Origin: an uncultured Turicimonas sp.
GTDB taxonomy: Bacteria; Pseudomonadota; Gammaproteobacteria; Burkholderiales; Burkholderiaceae_F
NCBI GenBank assembly: GCA_947854175.1
Contig: CANTYJ010000015.1
Location: forward strand, 1 to 33,022
Direction: 5' to 3'
DNA length: 33,022 nucleotides
Each line of letters begins with the position of its first letter. Position 1 is the first letter of the stretch. Made by a program: the position numbers and the translations under genes. This document shows, piece by piece, positions 16,425 to 24,855 of this stretch. The notes beneath the pieces were generated by a model that was given only the letters and a program-made list of their open reading frames with translations, did not search any database and was not told where the DNA came from.

Positions 16425-17462
16425 CTAGAGTTCTCTAATGTGTCCTAATAGTTTATCCACATCTTCATCACTAGTTGCCCAACTCGTACAGAATCTTGTA
16501 ATCATTTTGGGTTCACCGGTATCCGGCCATGTCATAAATGAAAAATTCTGCCGGAGTTTCTGAATAGCTTCCCGGGTGAGGATAGGGAATTGCTGATTTG
16601 TCGGAGAATCGATCCACATTTCAAATCCCTTTTCTTTGAAGGCATTTTTAATGCGATTTGCCTGGTCGACAGCTTTCTTTGAGATATCAAAATACAGATT
16701 GTCTGTAAACAGTTCTTCAAACTGGATACCAATCAAACGACCCTTGGCTAAAAGTCCGACATTTTGTTTGATGACGCTCCTAAAATCTCTATCCAAACCA
16801 TTCGGTTTGGTAAAAACGATAGCCTCGCCAAGAAGGGCACCGACTTTCGTTCCGCCAATATAGAAGACATCGGCTAAGTCACTGAGATCCTTAAGAGTTA
16901 AATCGTTTTCTTTGCTTCCGAAACCATAGCCGAGTCTTGCTCCATCGACAAATAAGGGAATGTCATATTCACGACAGATTTTCGAAATTTGGGTTAATTC
17001 ATCTTTGGAATATATCGTTCCGACTTCTGTCGGCGTAGAAATGTAGACCATCCCCGGTTGGACCATGTGCTCATGATTCGGGTCAGCCCAATAGTTTTCC
17101 AGATAGGATTTCAGATCAGCAAAGTCGAGTTTGCCATTCTTTTGAGGAATCGTCAGGCATTTATGGCCGGTTGCTTCGATTGCACCGGCTTCATGAACAG
17201 CGATGTGCCCGGAGTCAACACAAACTACGCCCTGGTGGGGTCTCAAGACTTGAGCAATGACGATTTTGTTTGCCTGAGTTCCACCGACGACAAAATAAAC
17301 CCGGGCATCTTCGTTATGGCAAGCTGTTTTAATTAACTCTTCAGCTTTGAGGCTATGAGGATCCATACCATAGCCTTCAGTTTGTTCAAAATTAGTACGA
17401 ACGAGGGCATCCAAAATTTTAGGGTGGCATCCCTCGGCGTAGTCGCATTCAAATCTAATCAT
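16425..17462 (-). CDS. ltaE: low-specificity L-threonine aldolase (PLP-dependent)
   Basis: 345 residues of the fold-type I PLP aldolase family, which cleaves L-threonine/allo-threonine to glycine and acetaldehyde. N-terminal FECDYAEGCHPKIL matches the family opening (typically NDYxEGxHP). The cofactor Asp is in VDGARL (Asp173) and the Schiff-base Lys is Lys206 in YIGGTKVGALLGEA. The length is normal and the frame intact. No strong ribosome binding site is visible before the ATG. It is 32 bases downstream of pepA, so a common transcript is likely, supplying glycine next to a peptidase that releases amino acids. A beta-eliminating lyase of the same fold is the alternative, but the GGTKVGALLGEA motif favours the aldolase. 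Confidence 0.9.
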   Translation of the reverse strand: MIRFECDYAEGCHPKILDALVRTNFEQTEGYGMDPHSLKAEELIKTACHNEDARVYFVVGGTQANKIVIAQVLRPHQGVVCVDSGHIAVHEAGAIEATGHKCLTIPQKNGKLDFADLKSYLENYWADPNHEHMVQPGMVYISTPTEVGTIYSKDELTQISKICREYDIPLFVDGARLGYGFGSKENDLTLKDLSDLADVFYIGGTKVGALLGEAIVFTKPNGLDRDFRSVIKQNVGLLAKGRLIGIQFEELFTDNLYFDISKKAVDQANRIKNAFKEKGFEMWIDSPTNQQFPILTREAIQKLRQNFSFMTWPDTGEPKMITRFCTSWATSDEDVDKLLGHIREL

Positions 17463-17494
17463 TTTTATAGTTTGGGATTGAAGTTATTGAATCA

Positions 17495-18964
17495 TTAATG
17501 ACAAAGATCTCTTAAGAAGCAGACTAGTAAAGGAACGGGACGGGCAGTGGAGCCTTTGTTCTTACCACTTGTCCAGGCGGTTCCGGCAATGTCCAAATGA
17601 GCCCATGGAGTATCTCCGACGAATGCCTGAAGGAAGGCTGCAGCGGTGCAAGCACCGGCACCCGGTGTTCCGATATTGGCTAAATCTGCAAAGTTGCTCT
17701 TTAGGCTCTTGGAGTAAGCACGGCCAAGAGGCAATCTCCAGCACTTGTCTAAGCTGTTTTCACCGGCCTGCAATAATTCCATGGCCATTTCTTCATTGGT
17801 AGAGAATAGGCCTGTGTATTCATTTCCAAGCGCTACAACGCAAGCTCCGGTCAGAGTTGCGATATCAACTGCCATGGACGGTTTAAATTTATCAATGGCA
17901 TATGCCAACAAATCACAGAGAACGAGGCGCCCTTCAGCATCAGTATTTAATACTTCAACGGTTTTTCCGAGATAGCTGGTCAGAATATCTCCGGGTTTTG
18001 TAGCAGAGCCTCCCGGCATGTTTTCTGTGCAGCCGATAACACCGACTACGTTAATCGGCAATTTCATGGATGCAGCAGCGGCGACTGTTGCTATGACGGA
18101 GGCTGCTCCGCACATGTCGTATTTCATTTCATCCATGCCTTTGGATGGTTTTAAGGAAATACCACCGGAGTCAAAAGTTAAACCTTTACCGATCAAAGCA
18201 ACCGGAGCTTCGTCTTTAGCTCCTCCGTTGTATTCCATGACAACCATGTAAGGAGGCTGTTTAGAGCCCTGTGCAACACCTAAAAAACACCCCATTTTTA
18301 ATTTGCGCAGGGCTTTTTCTTCAAATACGGTGACATCAAACTTCAAAGAAGCGCCAAGCTTGATGCAGAGATCCGCCATATACTTCGGTGTGCAGATATT
18401 AGCGGGGGCGTTACCAAGTTCTTTGGCCAGCATACAGCTTTTACCGAGGATGGCTCCTTCAGCAAATGCTTGGGTCATGTCTTCGGTTTTTTCATCTACC
18501 AACAAAGAGAATGATTTTGGCTGCTTCCAGTCGGGGCGTTGGGATTTTGCTTTGTAATCGGGTGTTTTTTCCAGAACCTGGATAGCCTGGCTGGCAACTT
18601 GTTCAGCAATCCATTCGGGCTGTAAATCAAACCAGTCAAGGCAAGCAATCGTGGCTGTTTTTACGAAATAGATAGATTTAATTGCCGCTTTTAACGGAGC
18701 TTCAAAGTTCAGAACTCCGTCAGCTTCAACACCTAAACCGACAACGACTAATCTTTTTGCTGTAATTCCGGGGAAAGCCGGAAAGATAGCAACTTCGCCA
18801 AGGCAACCCGTTATGTCGCCACCTTTGATAAGCGCGGAGAGGGCACCTTTAGATGCTTGGTCTACCAATTCTGCATTGCGGGTCAATTTATGGCGATAAA
18901 CGCCGATAATCAGGGCGTCCGTTTTTAATGTGATCAGGTCACCGGTTTCAAGTGTTAATTTCAT
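17495..18964 (-). CDS. pepA: cytosol aminopeptidase (leucyl aminopeptidase, M17 family)
   Basis: 489 residues from the ATG at 18964, chosen because AGGA lies upstream at good spacing and MKLTLETGDL is the normal family start; the frame extends 31 codons further up without support. The N-terminal macro-like domain spans about 1-150 and the catalytic domain about 160-489. Metal and catalytic residues are visible: Lys260 and Asp265 in GKGLTFDSGG, Lys272, Asp283 in MKYDMCGA, and Asp342, Glu344 and Arg346 in the M17 signature NTDAEGRL (340-347). It is a cytoplasmic hexameric dizinc/manganese exopeptidase in known relatives. It is the first gene of the pepA-ltaE-lrgA-lrgB group. Confidence 0.97.
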   Translation of the reverse strand: MKLTLETGDLITLKTDALIIGVYRHKLTRNAELVDQASKGALSALIKGGDITGCLGEVAIFPAFPGITAKRLVVVGLGVEADGVLNFEAPLKAAIKSIYFVKTATIACLDWFDLQPEWIAEQVASQAIQVLEKTPDYKAKSQRPDWKQPKSFSLLVDEKTEDMTQAFAEGAILGKSCMLAKELGNAPANICTPKYMADLCIKLGASLKFDVTVFEEKALRKLKMGCFLGVAQGSKQPPYMVVMEYNGGAKDEAPVALIGKGLTFDSGGISLKPSKGMDEMKYDMCGAASVIATVAAAASMKLPINVVGVIGCTENMPGGSATKPGDILTSYLGKTVEVLNTDAEGRLVLCDLLAYAIDKFKPSMAVDIATLTGACVVALGNEYTGLFSTNEEMAMELLQAGENSLDKCWRLPLGRAYSKSLKSNFADLANIGTPGAGACTAAAFLQAFVGDTPWAHLDIAGTAWTSGKNKGSTARPVPLLVCFLRDLCH

Positions 18965-19123
18965 CGTTCTTTTTCCTATCCAAATTTTGTAGGAAATTAT
19001 AGTGGCCTGAGGTATTCGTTTTTTTAAACACAATATCAATCTGAGAAAAAAGCTCAAAGTGATAAGATGTTTGGAAATTTGTGACGGCTATGAACAAAGC
19101 TTCTGTTCATTTGAGTTTGAATG

Positions 19124-19684
19124 TTACTGTTTCAGTAATTGAATGATTTCTATTACGGCATTAAACGGAGCAAAAGCTACAATCATGACCAGTTTAGGAA
19201 GTTCAGACAGCGGAACGTCAAACATCCACAGCAATCCCATAAGTATTAGAAGCGACAAGGCAAACGAATAAATGATAGGTAGCCGTCCGACTGTGGTGGG
19301 ACCCAACGCTAGGAATTTCTCAGGACTTTTATCAGTAAAACCAATTTTGATAAATTCTAATTTACCGTGTCCAACGATCCAAATACTTTTATCTTCACCA
19401 AAGAAATAAAGTGAAGTGATGTAATCAGGCATGTACTTATCAGGATATTTATCCGTTTCAGCTGTTGCGGTGTACTTTCGTTTAGCTTTTTCGCATAATT
19501 CTTTGGCATAACTAATTGCTTTGTCGTCACAATCCTTCGAATCCATACCTTCAACTTCAAATTTAATAAAGTTTTTGAAGTATCCGTCAAAAGGAACAGG
19601 AGGTTTATTCAATTCCAAGGCTCTATCAACTGCACCGGAAATATAGTAGGTTCTTTTTGTATTAGGGATTGAATCTGAAGTCAT
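19124..19684 (-). CDS. unknown membrane protein, paralogue A
   Basis: 186 residues, no family recognised. The N-terminal two thirds are soluble and conserved with the protein encoded at 24856-25395: shared blocks include KRTYYI-x-GAVD, LNKPPVPFDGYF, YMPDYI-x-SLYFFGEDKS, WIVG-x-GKL and IGFTDK. The C-terminal third holds two predicted membrane helices (about 134-150 and 160-182) that are not conserved in sequence with the paralogue. No signal peptide, so the N-terminal domain probably faces the cytoplasm. No Shine-Dalgarno sequence is clear before the ATG. The gene is downstream of the torD terminator and upstream of pepA; its role is unknown. The conserved domain looks like a sensing or binding module, but that is only an impression. 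Confidence 0.75.
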   Translation of the reverse strand: MTSDSIPNTKRTYYISGAVDRALELNKPPVPFDGYFKNFIKFEVEGMDSKDCDDKAISYAKELCEKAKRKYTATAETDKYPDKYMPDYITSLYFFGEDKSIWIVGHGKLEFIKIGFTDKSPEKFLALGPTTVGRLPIIYSFALSLLILMGLLWMFDVPLSELPKLVMIVAFAPFNAVIEIIQLLKQ

Positions 19685-19987
19685 ATGATGAAAGCAATTA
19701 AATGAAAGGCCTGAGACGTTTCGACTGAAATTATAACGGGCCGCTACCTATTCAAAAGCTATCGAAAACGCCAAAGCCTGGTTTGTTCCCAGCATTTTGA
19801 CCAATGATTAACCGGTTGCTATTTGACTCTAATGCAGTAAAGAAATTGTTCAAAATCATCGTTTAGTTAAGTAGCAGAAGATGCAAAGGAAAAATGTAAA
19901 GAGCATTCCAAAGACAGACGTTATAGATGTAATGCATCGAATTTAATTGAAACTTCCTGGTGATCATTATTTCTTCATACTCGTACA
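19685..19987. other. gene-free spacer
   Basis: No gene is visible. All frames are closed by frequent stops. Scattered peptide-like stretches on the plus strand do not resemble a protein I know. The region probably carries the promoter of the unknown membrane protein gene on the minus strand, not located. Confidence 0.35.
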
Positions 19988-20017
19988 ATAAAAAAAAAGA
20001 GCCATTCTTTGCTCTTT
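19988..20017 (-). terminator. intrinsic terminator after the torD-like gene
   Basis: On the minus strand, AAAGAGC and GCTCTTT (20017-19996) form a 7-bp stem with an 8-base loop, followed by an unbroken run of T. It begins 52 bases after the chaperone stop codon and ends the minus-strand molybdoenzyme operon. Confidence 0.88.
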
Positions 20018-20069
20018 AAGTCTCTTGTTGGCATTCCGGCTCTAGCACACTAATATGGAAAAAACTAAA

Positions 20070-20642
20070 TTATTTGAAGGCAGGATGTGCGAGTAATAAT
20101 TGAAAAAGTAAGTCCAGATTATTAAAAAAATTATGTATATTTTTATTGGTACTTTGTTTTTTAACCTTGGCAACTAAAGAAGGAAACCAAACTAAGATTT
20201 CATTCTGAAGAAAAGTTTGAGCTTCACTATTTCTATCCTGTTCAATCAAAGAAGAGAGAAATGACATTTCTACAATTAAATGGTCGTCAGGTAAAGTTGT
20301 ATTGTTTTTTAAACCTTTTGTCTTGTAAGCCTGATAGGTTGTCTGGGTATTGTTTCCAACAAGACTTTTTCCACCATCAGTCCAATATGAATGAGTCATA
20401 CCGATGCAGGAATCATCAACTCCGTAAAATAATCTGGCCCAATCCTTAAGAAAGTTTTTATCAATATTGACTGAAGCTATCTGAGGATAATGAATGTCGA
20501 CGAGCTGGTTATAGACGTTAACAGCCCGTTCGTACGATGAGTTTTTAGACTCATCCGGTTCGAAAATTAAACCGGTCATTAATCCCAGAATTGTATTAAA
20601 GGCACCCCGGAGTTCTTTGTTGCTTAGTTCTAAATCTTTCAT
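20070..20642 (-). CDS. TorD/DmsD-family molybdoenzyme assembly chaperone (module 1)
   Basis: 190 residues, predicted all-helical and cytoplasmic. Two family hallmarks are visible: DWARLFYGVDD...SYWTD (68-89), matching the 'W..LF.G......P..S' segment, and PDDHLIVEMSFLSSLIEQ (118-135), matching the EP.DHL..EL.FL motif with Glu-Pro replaced by Leu-Pro. The family binds the Tat signal peptide of a cognate molybdoenzyme and holds it until cofactor insertion is complete; the partner here should be the protein encoded at 21336-23534. It is the last gene of the operon, 46 bases after the ferredoxin subunit. A 9-bp hairpin lies in that gap, which could lower its expression relative to the enzyme genes. 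Confidence 0.85.
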   Translation of the reverse strand: MKDLELSNKELRGAFNTILGLMTGLIFEPDESKNSSYERAVNVYNQLVDIHYPQIASVNIDKNFLKDWARLFYGVDDSCIGMTHSYWTDGGKSLVGNNTQTTYQAYKTKGLKNNTTLPDDHLIVEMSFLSSLIEQDRNSEAQTFLQNEILVWFPSLVAKVKKQSTNKNIHNFFNNLDLLFQLLLAHPAFK

Positions 20643-20656
20643 AATTCACCTTAACG

Positions 20657-20678
20657 GGCTGCCGGAGTACCGGCAGCC
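20657..20678 (-). other. perfect intercistronic hairpin before the torD-like gene
   Basis: GGCTGCCGG and CCGGCAGCC form a perfect 9-bp GC-rich stem with a four-base loop, between the ferredoxin-subunit stop and the chaperone start. The minus-strand sequence after it is CGTTAAGGTGAATT, with no T run, so it is more likely an mRNA-stability or attenuation element than a full terminator. Confidence 0.7.
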
Positions 20679-20688
20679 TTTACAGAAT

Positions 20689-21324
20689 TTATGCTCTGAC
20701 CTTGAGTGTTTCAAAATCAGTATGAGAAGAGATGAATCTAACTTTCGGATGTGTACCGGCGGCACTATTGATACATTTTGCCCTAGCAATTAGTTGCCTA
20801 TCTTCTGCAGACAGATTGTCATAATCCACCAATCGAAGAGCTTTTGTAGAACAGACTTCAACGCATGCAGGAAGTCTTCCTTCAGAAGTCCGATGGACAC
20901 ATAAAGTGCAATGTTCAGCTTTTCCGGGGATTCTGTCTGTCCATTTTGTTTTACTTGGTTTGACCAAAGGTTCCATTTCACCGAAGTATGACAACTTGTT
21001 GGGATCGGCGAACTTAGGAGCACCATAGGGACAGGCAGCAAGACACATTTTGCAGCCGATGCATTTTTTCTGGTCTACCAGAACTTCACCATGAGGTCCG
21101 AAGTGAACTGCTTTTACCGGACAGGTTTTCATACAGGCGGGATCTTCACAATGCATGCATGAGACTCTGAAATAATCAATGACCATGTCTTTGACATTTT
21201 CAGAGCGTTCAATGTGATTCCATTGAACTCCGGGAGCGACCTGATTTTCTTCTTTACACGCAACAAAACAAGCACGGCAGCCGATGCAGTCATCAGCATT
21301 TACTATCATTCCATACTTAGACAT
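20689..21324 (-). CDS. four-cluster ferredoxin-type electron-transfer subunit (DmsB-like, module 1)
   Basis: 211 residues with 16 cysteines in four ferredoxin-like groups: Cys13/16/19/23, 56/59/64/68, 88/91/94/98 and 139/142/154/158, each expected to help bind [4Fe-4S] clusters. It is the usual electron-transfer partner of a DMSO-reductase-family catalytic subunit, carried across the membrane with it. It has no signal peptide of its own, as in DmsB. The ATG at 21324 is preferred over a TTG two codons upstream because GGAG lies six bases before it. Only 11 bases separate it from the catalytic gene. No NrfD/DmsC-type membrane subunit follows; a TorD-like chaperone does. Confidence 0.93.
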   Translation of the reverse strand: MSKYGMIVNADDCIGCRACFVACKEENQVAPGVQWNHIERSENVKDMVIDYFRVSCMHCEDPACMKTCPVKAVHFGPHGEVLVDQKKCIGCKMCLAACPYGAPKFADPNKLSYFGEMEPLVKPSKTKWTDRIPGKAEHCTLCVHRTSEGRLPACVEVCSTKALRLVDYDNLSAEDRQLIARAKCINSAAGTHPKVRFISSHTDFETLKVRA

Positions 21325-21335
21325 AATCAACTCCT

Positions 21336-23534
21336 TTATGCTTTCTTTTTGATTGAAACAGGATTTTCAAAATAGCTTGGATAACCGGACATCGGATCGC
21401 GGTTGTCCCGGTTCATTAGAGTTTGAGTATTTTGCTTATCCAACCAACCGTACTGTGCATCAAGTACACCTTCCGGAACAATTATGGATACCACGACTTT
21501 AGCTTCGACCGGTCCGCCGAAAGGACTTCTGATTTCAACAGTATCGCCTTCTTTGATACCACGTTTTTGAGCTTCAACAGGATTGAGGTGGACATGTAAT
21601 CCGTCTTCAAGTTCCATTAAGTAGGGCTGATCAGTCCGGGTTTTGCTGTGGGTTATATACGGTTTTCTTGTTCCATTAATAAAGCGCAAATCAAACTCTT
21701 CTGTCAAAGGCATCATCGGTTTATATACTGGGAGTCCCGGATAACCGAACTTAGCAGCACGGTCAGAGAAGAAGTCCAGCTTGCCTGAAAGAGTATTGAA
21801 ACCGGGTTTGCCATCTGCTCTGATATGACCGGTTTCATATTTTCTAAATTCAGGTTTAGGTGCAGGAATCTTACTGATTGACGGCAGAGCGTCTCTAAAT
21901 TTATAAAGGTCTCCTCCTTCATATTGGTGAAGAATGAAGTCAAGTGCTTTTTCAGGATCGCCGTTGAAGAAGTGTTCCGGTTTATCAACGATGCAACCGA
22001 GTTCCAGTGCAATTCTCCAGTCTTCTTTTGCCTCACCTAAAGGTTTAACCGGTTTTCTTACGGCAATATTCGGACCATACCAACCAAATGGTGCATGACG
22101 TTCGTAGTTCATGGCTGCCGGAAGAATGATATCCAGATTCTTATGACTATCTTTTCTGTAGAAGTAATCAGCGGAGAATGCAAAATCTAAATTTTTAATT
22201 GCTTCAGCATACTCTTGAGGTTGCGGCCAAATATTTACATTGAATCCCCAACCGCAGAACATTTTAATTTTGCCGTCTCTTACCCATTCAGGTAAATCAT
22301 TCGGGCTTGTCTGGTCCTGCAGATCGTGCCAAAGAGGTAAAGCTTCTTTATCAAGGCGGCGTTCTTTGACTGCCGGTGAGTTCCACCATTTCTTTTCAGC
22401 CATGGCCGGATGAAGACCGAATGCTGCCATTGAGAGCCCTTTAGGCGGCTTATTAAAAGGAACCCCTCCCGGAATATCAATGTATCCCATAAGGATCGGG
22501 AGCAAGAGAAGGGCGCGGGTGTTATTGACGCCGTTTGAATTATGAGAAACTGACTGTGTTGTCAGAGTGAAAGAGCCGGGACCTTGCGCCCAGAGTCTTG
22601 CTGCTTCAATTATTTTTTGTGCCGGAACTCCTGTTATTTCCTGGGTATGTTCCGGAGTAAACGGTTCCACATATTTGGCATAGTCATCAAAACCATGGGT
22701 CCACCGGTTGATGAAGTCTTTGTTGATTAAGCCTTCTTTGATCATCACCCGAGCCATTCCAGCCACTAATGCGCTGTCAGTTCCTACATGAGGTGCCAGG
22801 TGCACGTCGGCAATTTCTGCTGCTTTTGTACGTCTGGTATCAATCGTGATAATCTTACATCCTCTTTGCTTGGCCGCTTTGATAGCTTCCCACCAGCCCA
22901 GAGGTTGTGCCCAGACATTTGTAGCAAGGATCAAGAAAACTTTAGTATCTTTGGATGGAGTTGCACCGTTATTCGGTTGTCCGAAATTTAATTGTTCTCC
23001 CATCATACAGCCAGAGCGACAGGCTGCTGAAGATTCAGTAGCGAAGGTTACAGAATCAAAGTATTTTGCCAGCCTATAAATTGCCGGTCTGGGTTCTTTC
23101 GGATCACCGGCGTAAAACATTACGGAGTCAGCACCATATTTCTTTTTTGTTGCCATCATGTTGGCTGCAATGGTTTTGTAAGCTTCATCCCAAGAAATGC
23201 GCACCCAACCAGGATCTTCACTCCCTTTAGGATTTGTTCTTTTCATTGGATAGAGAAGTCTGTTCGGGTTGTAAAGTCTTTGTAATGTGCTTAAACCTTT
23301 AGAACAAAGCCAGTGTCTGGGATTTTGTTCCCAGTTCTTGATACTGATGATGTTATTACCTCTGGCTTTAAATTCAATTCCGCAACTGGGAACGTGATTA
23401 CATGAATCACAAATTGAAAAACCGGTCCATTCCGGTTCATTTGCAGTCGTCTGAGCAATGACATTTCTAACCGGACTGTAAGCAGCCAGTGCAGAGATTG
23501 AGCCAAGTAATTGCCTTCTGGATAATTTGGCCAT
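21336..23534 (-). CDS. Tat-exported molybdopterin oxidoreductase, DMSO-reductase superfamily (module 1)
   Basis: 732 residues. The N-terminus carries a twin-arginine signal (LSRRQLLGS) with a short hydrophobic stretch and cleavage near residue 28. The first [4Fe-4S] motif is Cys42-x2-Cys45-x5-Cys51-x25-Cys77; the x5 spacing is longer than the usual x3. Molybdopterin domains follow (YNPNRLLYPMKRTNPKG, DPGWVRISWDEA), then the C-terminal cofactor cap (DTVEIRSPFGGPVEAKV, QYGWLDK, NRDPMSGYPSYFENPVSI). Cys144 in ESSAACRSGCM is a possible Mo ligand, unproven. GGAG precedes the ATG. It is the first gene of an operon with a ferredoxin subunit and chaperone, and lies opposite a LysR gene with operator-like repeats and an FNR-like box between them. 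The substrate is unknown; sulfur oxyanion, N/S-oxide, arsenic or aromatic substrates occur in the superfamily. Confidence 0.92.
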   Translation of the reverse strand: MAKLSRRQLLGSISALAAYSPVRNVIAQTTANEPEWTGFSICDSCNHVPSCGIEFKARGNNIISIKNWEQNPRHWLCSKGLSTLQRLYNPNRLLYPMKRTNPKGSEDPGWVRISWDEAYKTIAANMMATKKKYGADSVMFYAGDPKEPRPAIYRLAKYFDSVTFATESSAACRSGCMMGEQLNFGQPNNGATPSKDTKVFLILATNVWAQPLGWWEAIKAAKQRGCKIITIDTRRTKAAEIADVHLAPHVGTDSALVAGMARVMIKEGLINKDFINRWTHGFDDYAKYVEPFTPEHTQEITGVPAQKIIEAARLWAQGPGSFTLTTQSVSHNSNGVNNTRALLLLPILMGYIDIPGGVPFNKPPKGLSMAAFGLHPAMAEKKWWNSPAVKERRLDKEALPLWHDLQDQTSPNDLPEWVRDGKIKMFCGWGFNVNIWPQPQEYAEAIKNLDFAFSADYFYRKDSHKNLDIILPAAMNYERHAPFGWYGPNIAVRKPVKPLGEAKEDWRIALELGCIVDKPEHFFNGDPEKALDFILHQYEGGDLYKFRDALPSISKIPAPKPEFRKYETGHIRADGKPGFNTLSGKLDFFSDRAAKFGYPGLPVYKPMMPLTEEFDLRFINGTRKPYITHSKTRTDQPYLMELEDGLHVHLNPVEAQKRGIKEGDTVEIRSPFGGPVEAKVVVSIIVPEGVLDAQYGWLDKQNTQTLMNRDNRDPMSGYPSYFENPVSIKKKA

Positions 23535-23604
23535 ATTAATAGTCTCCTTGAGAGATAGTCAGTTTTTTAGGTTTTGGGGAACCTTTCTTTATTCTGAAAC
23601 CTTC

Positions 23605-23678
23605 TGATAATCTTGATAAGCCGTATTTGTTCCATAATCTTGATTAGAATTGATATTTATCATTATCAAAAATGATTA
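23605..23678. promoter_or_regulatory. operator-like repeat array between module 1 and its LysR gene
   Basis: The spacer holds TGATAA twice (23605-23610, 23614-23619), a 14-bp near-direct repeat ATAATCTTGAT(A/T)AG at 23607-23620 and 23634-23647 (27 bp apart), the reversed tandem TTATCATTATCA at 23657-23668, and TGATTA at 23641-23646 and 23673-23678. This dense, partly symmetric pattern is typical of a multi-site regulator binding region, probably for the divergent LysR protein. Confidence 0.55.
23650..23663. promoter_or_regulatory. candidate FNR/ANR box
   Basis: TTGATATTTATCAT matches the FNR-family consensus TTGAT-N4-ATCAA at nine of ten defined positions. Its centre is about 122 bp before the molybdoenzyme ATG and 28 bp before the lysR ATG. 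It would fit oxygen-responsive control of the module, although it overlaps the repeat array and could be part of that pattern instead. Confidence 0.45.
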
Positions 23679-23684
23679 GATTTA

Positions 23685-24662
23685 ATGGCTAAAGACAGAC
23701 CAGATTTAGAACTTCTTGAATTTTTGGATAATTTTTGGCAGACACGAAACTTGTCATTAACAGCAACCCGATTAGGCATTGGAACGGCAACCGGTTTCCG
23801 CTTATTGACAAAAGCCAGAAATCTTTTTGGAGATCATCTTTTTGTGAAGAGCGGACGTTCGATGTTACCGACTCCGTTCATGGAAGAACTCATTCTCAAA
23901 ATTAAACCGGTGCTTGAAGACATCGATTCATTAACTGAGAGGAGAATTTTTTCGGTTAAAGAGATTACAGACACGATAAGAATTGGTTGTGTTGATAATG
24001 CCGTCTTTAAATTTATTGCACCTTCCTTGAAAAAGATTTATTCACAAGCGCCGAATTTAAGACTATCCATAGTTCCTTTAAATGAAAAATTTCAACATGA
24101 TTTGGAACGGGGTTATTTGGATCTCGTCATATATGCTCCAAAAAATTTACATGTTTCAGAACTAAGCAAGAAATTCCATTACTTCATATTTCCCGCAGTA
24201 GAACATGTCTATTTAGTCCGAAAGAACCATCCACTGGAACAGTTATATAAAAAGAATAAACAATTAACAAAAGAAGATCTAAGGAATTTCAAGTTTGTGG
24301 CTATTAAATACGGTTATTCTCAAATTCCCATTACTTTTGACACAGCGGGGATGGAAGAGGGACCGAGTATTGCAATTGACACTCCTTATTTTTTAACGGT
24401 CCCTTTTATTTTGGAAGCCACAGATTTCATTGCAAGGCTACCTAAAGGAACAGCAGAAAAGATGGTAAAACAATCTAACTTAACGATTCTTCCATCTATT
24501 CTTCTGGAAAAAGACATTTGGTCGGCTGTATTCTTATGGCATCAACGAACCCAAAATTCACCCGTTCACCAATGGTTCCGATCCTTATTGATTGCTGAGA
24601 CTAATGTCAATTCGATTCAAAGTAGCAACAATCCTAGGAACGAGTCTGAGTCACATAAGTGA
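23685..24662 (+). CDS. LysR-family transcriptional regulator (next to module 1)
   Basis: 325 residues. The N-terminal winged helix-turn-helix (about 5-65) is of the NodD/LeuO-like subgroup, seen in LLEFLDNFWQTRNLSLTATRLG and FGDHLFVKSGRSMLPTPFMEEL (each read in part). A periplasmic-binding-protein-like effector domain spans about 92-300. The C-terminal tail is Ser/Asn-rich. No Shine-Dalgarno sequence is visible before the ATG. It lies divergent from the molybdoenzyme operon across 150 bp that contain repeated operator-like elements and an FNR-like box. The arrangement suggests substrate-induced control of the operon (inference). The ligand is unknown. Confidence 0.9.
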   Translation: MAKDRPDLELLEFLDNFWQTRNLSLTATRLGIGTATGFRLLTKARNLFGDHLFVKSGRSMLPTPFMEELILKIKPVLEDIDSLTERRIFSVKEITDTIRIGCVDNAVFKFIAPSLKKIYSQAPNLRLSIVPLNEKFQHDLERGYLDLVIYAPKNLHVSELSKKFHYFIFPAVEHVYLVRKNHPLEQLYKKNKQLTKEDLRNFKFVAIKYGYSQIPITFDTAGMEEGPSIAIDTPYFLTVPFILEATDFIARLPKGTAEKMVKQSNLTILPSILLEKDIWSAVFLWHQRTQNSPVHQWFRSLLIAETNVNSIQSSNNPRNESESHK

Positions 24663-24855
24663 TGCTGACAAAGTTTGGATACTGAAGCCGTAATATGCGA
24701 AATGTTATCCATTTCCGACTGATTCGTTCGATAAATTTTTAGCCCGGTTCTGAACTAATCCTGGAACTATTTGGTTCACTGCCTGATGACTCTTCTTTTA
24801 TTTTAGTTTTCACTGACATCTAACTATAGAAGCCACGGCTTTCATAAAAAGAAGT

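Noticed and set aside
19740-19985. Possible transposase remnant in the spacer after the torD terminator
   Set aside because: Translated fragments in all frames are short and show no recognisable transposase motif; no terminal inverted repeats were seen.
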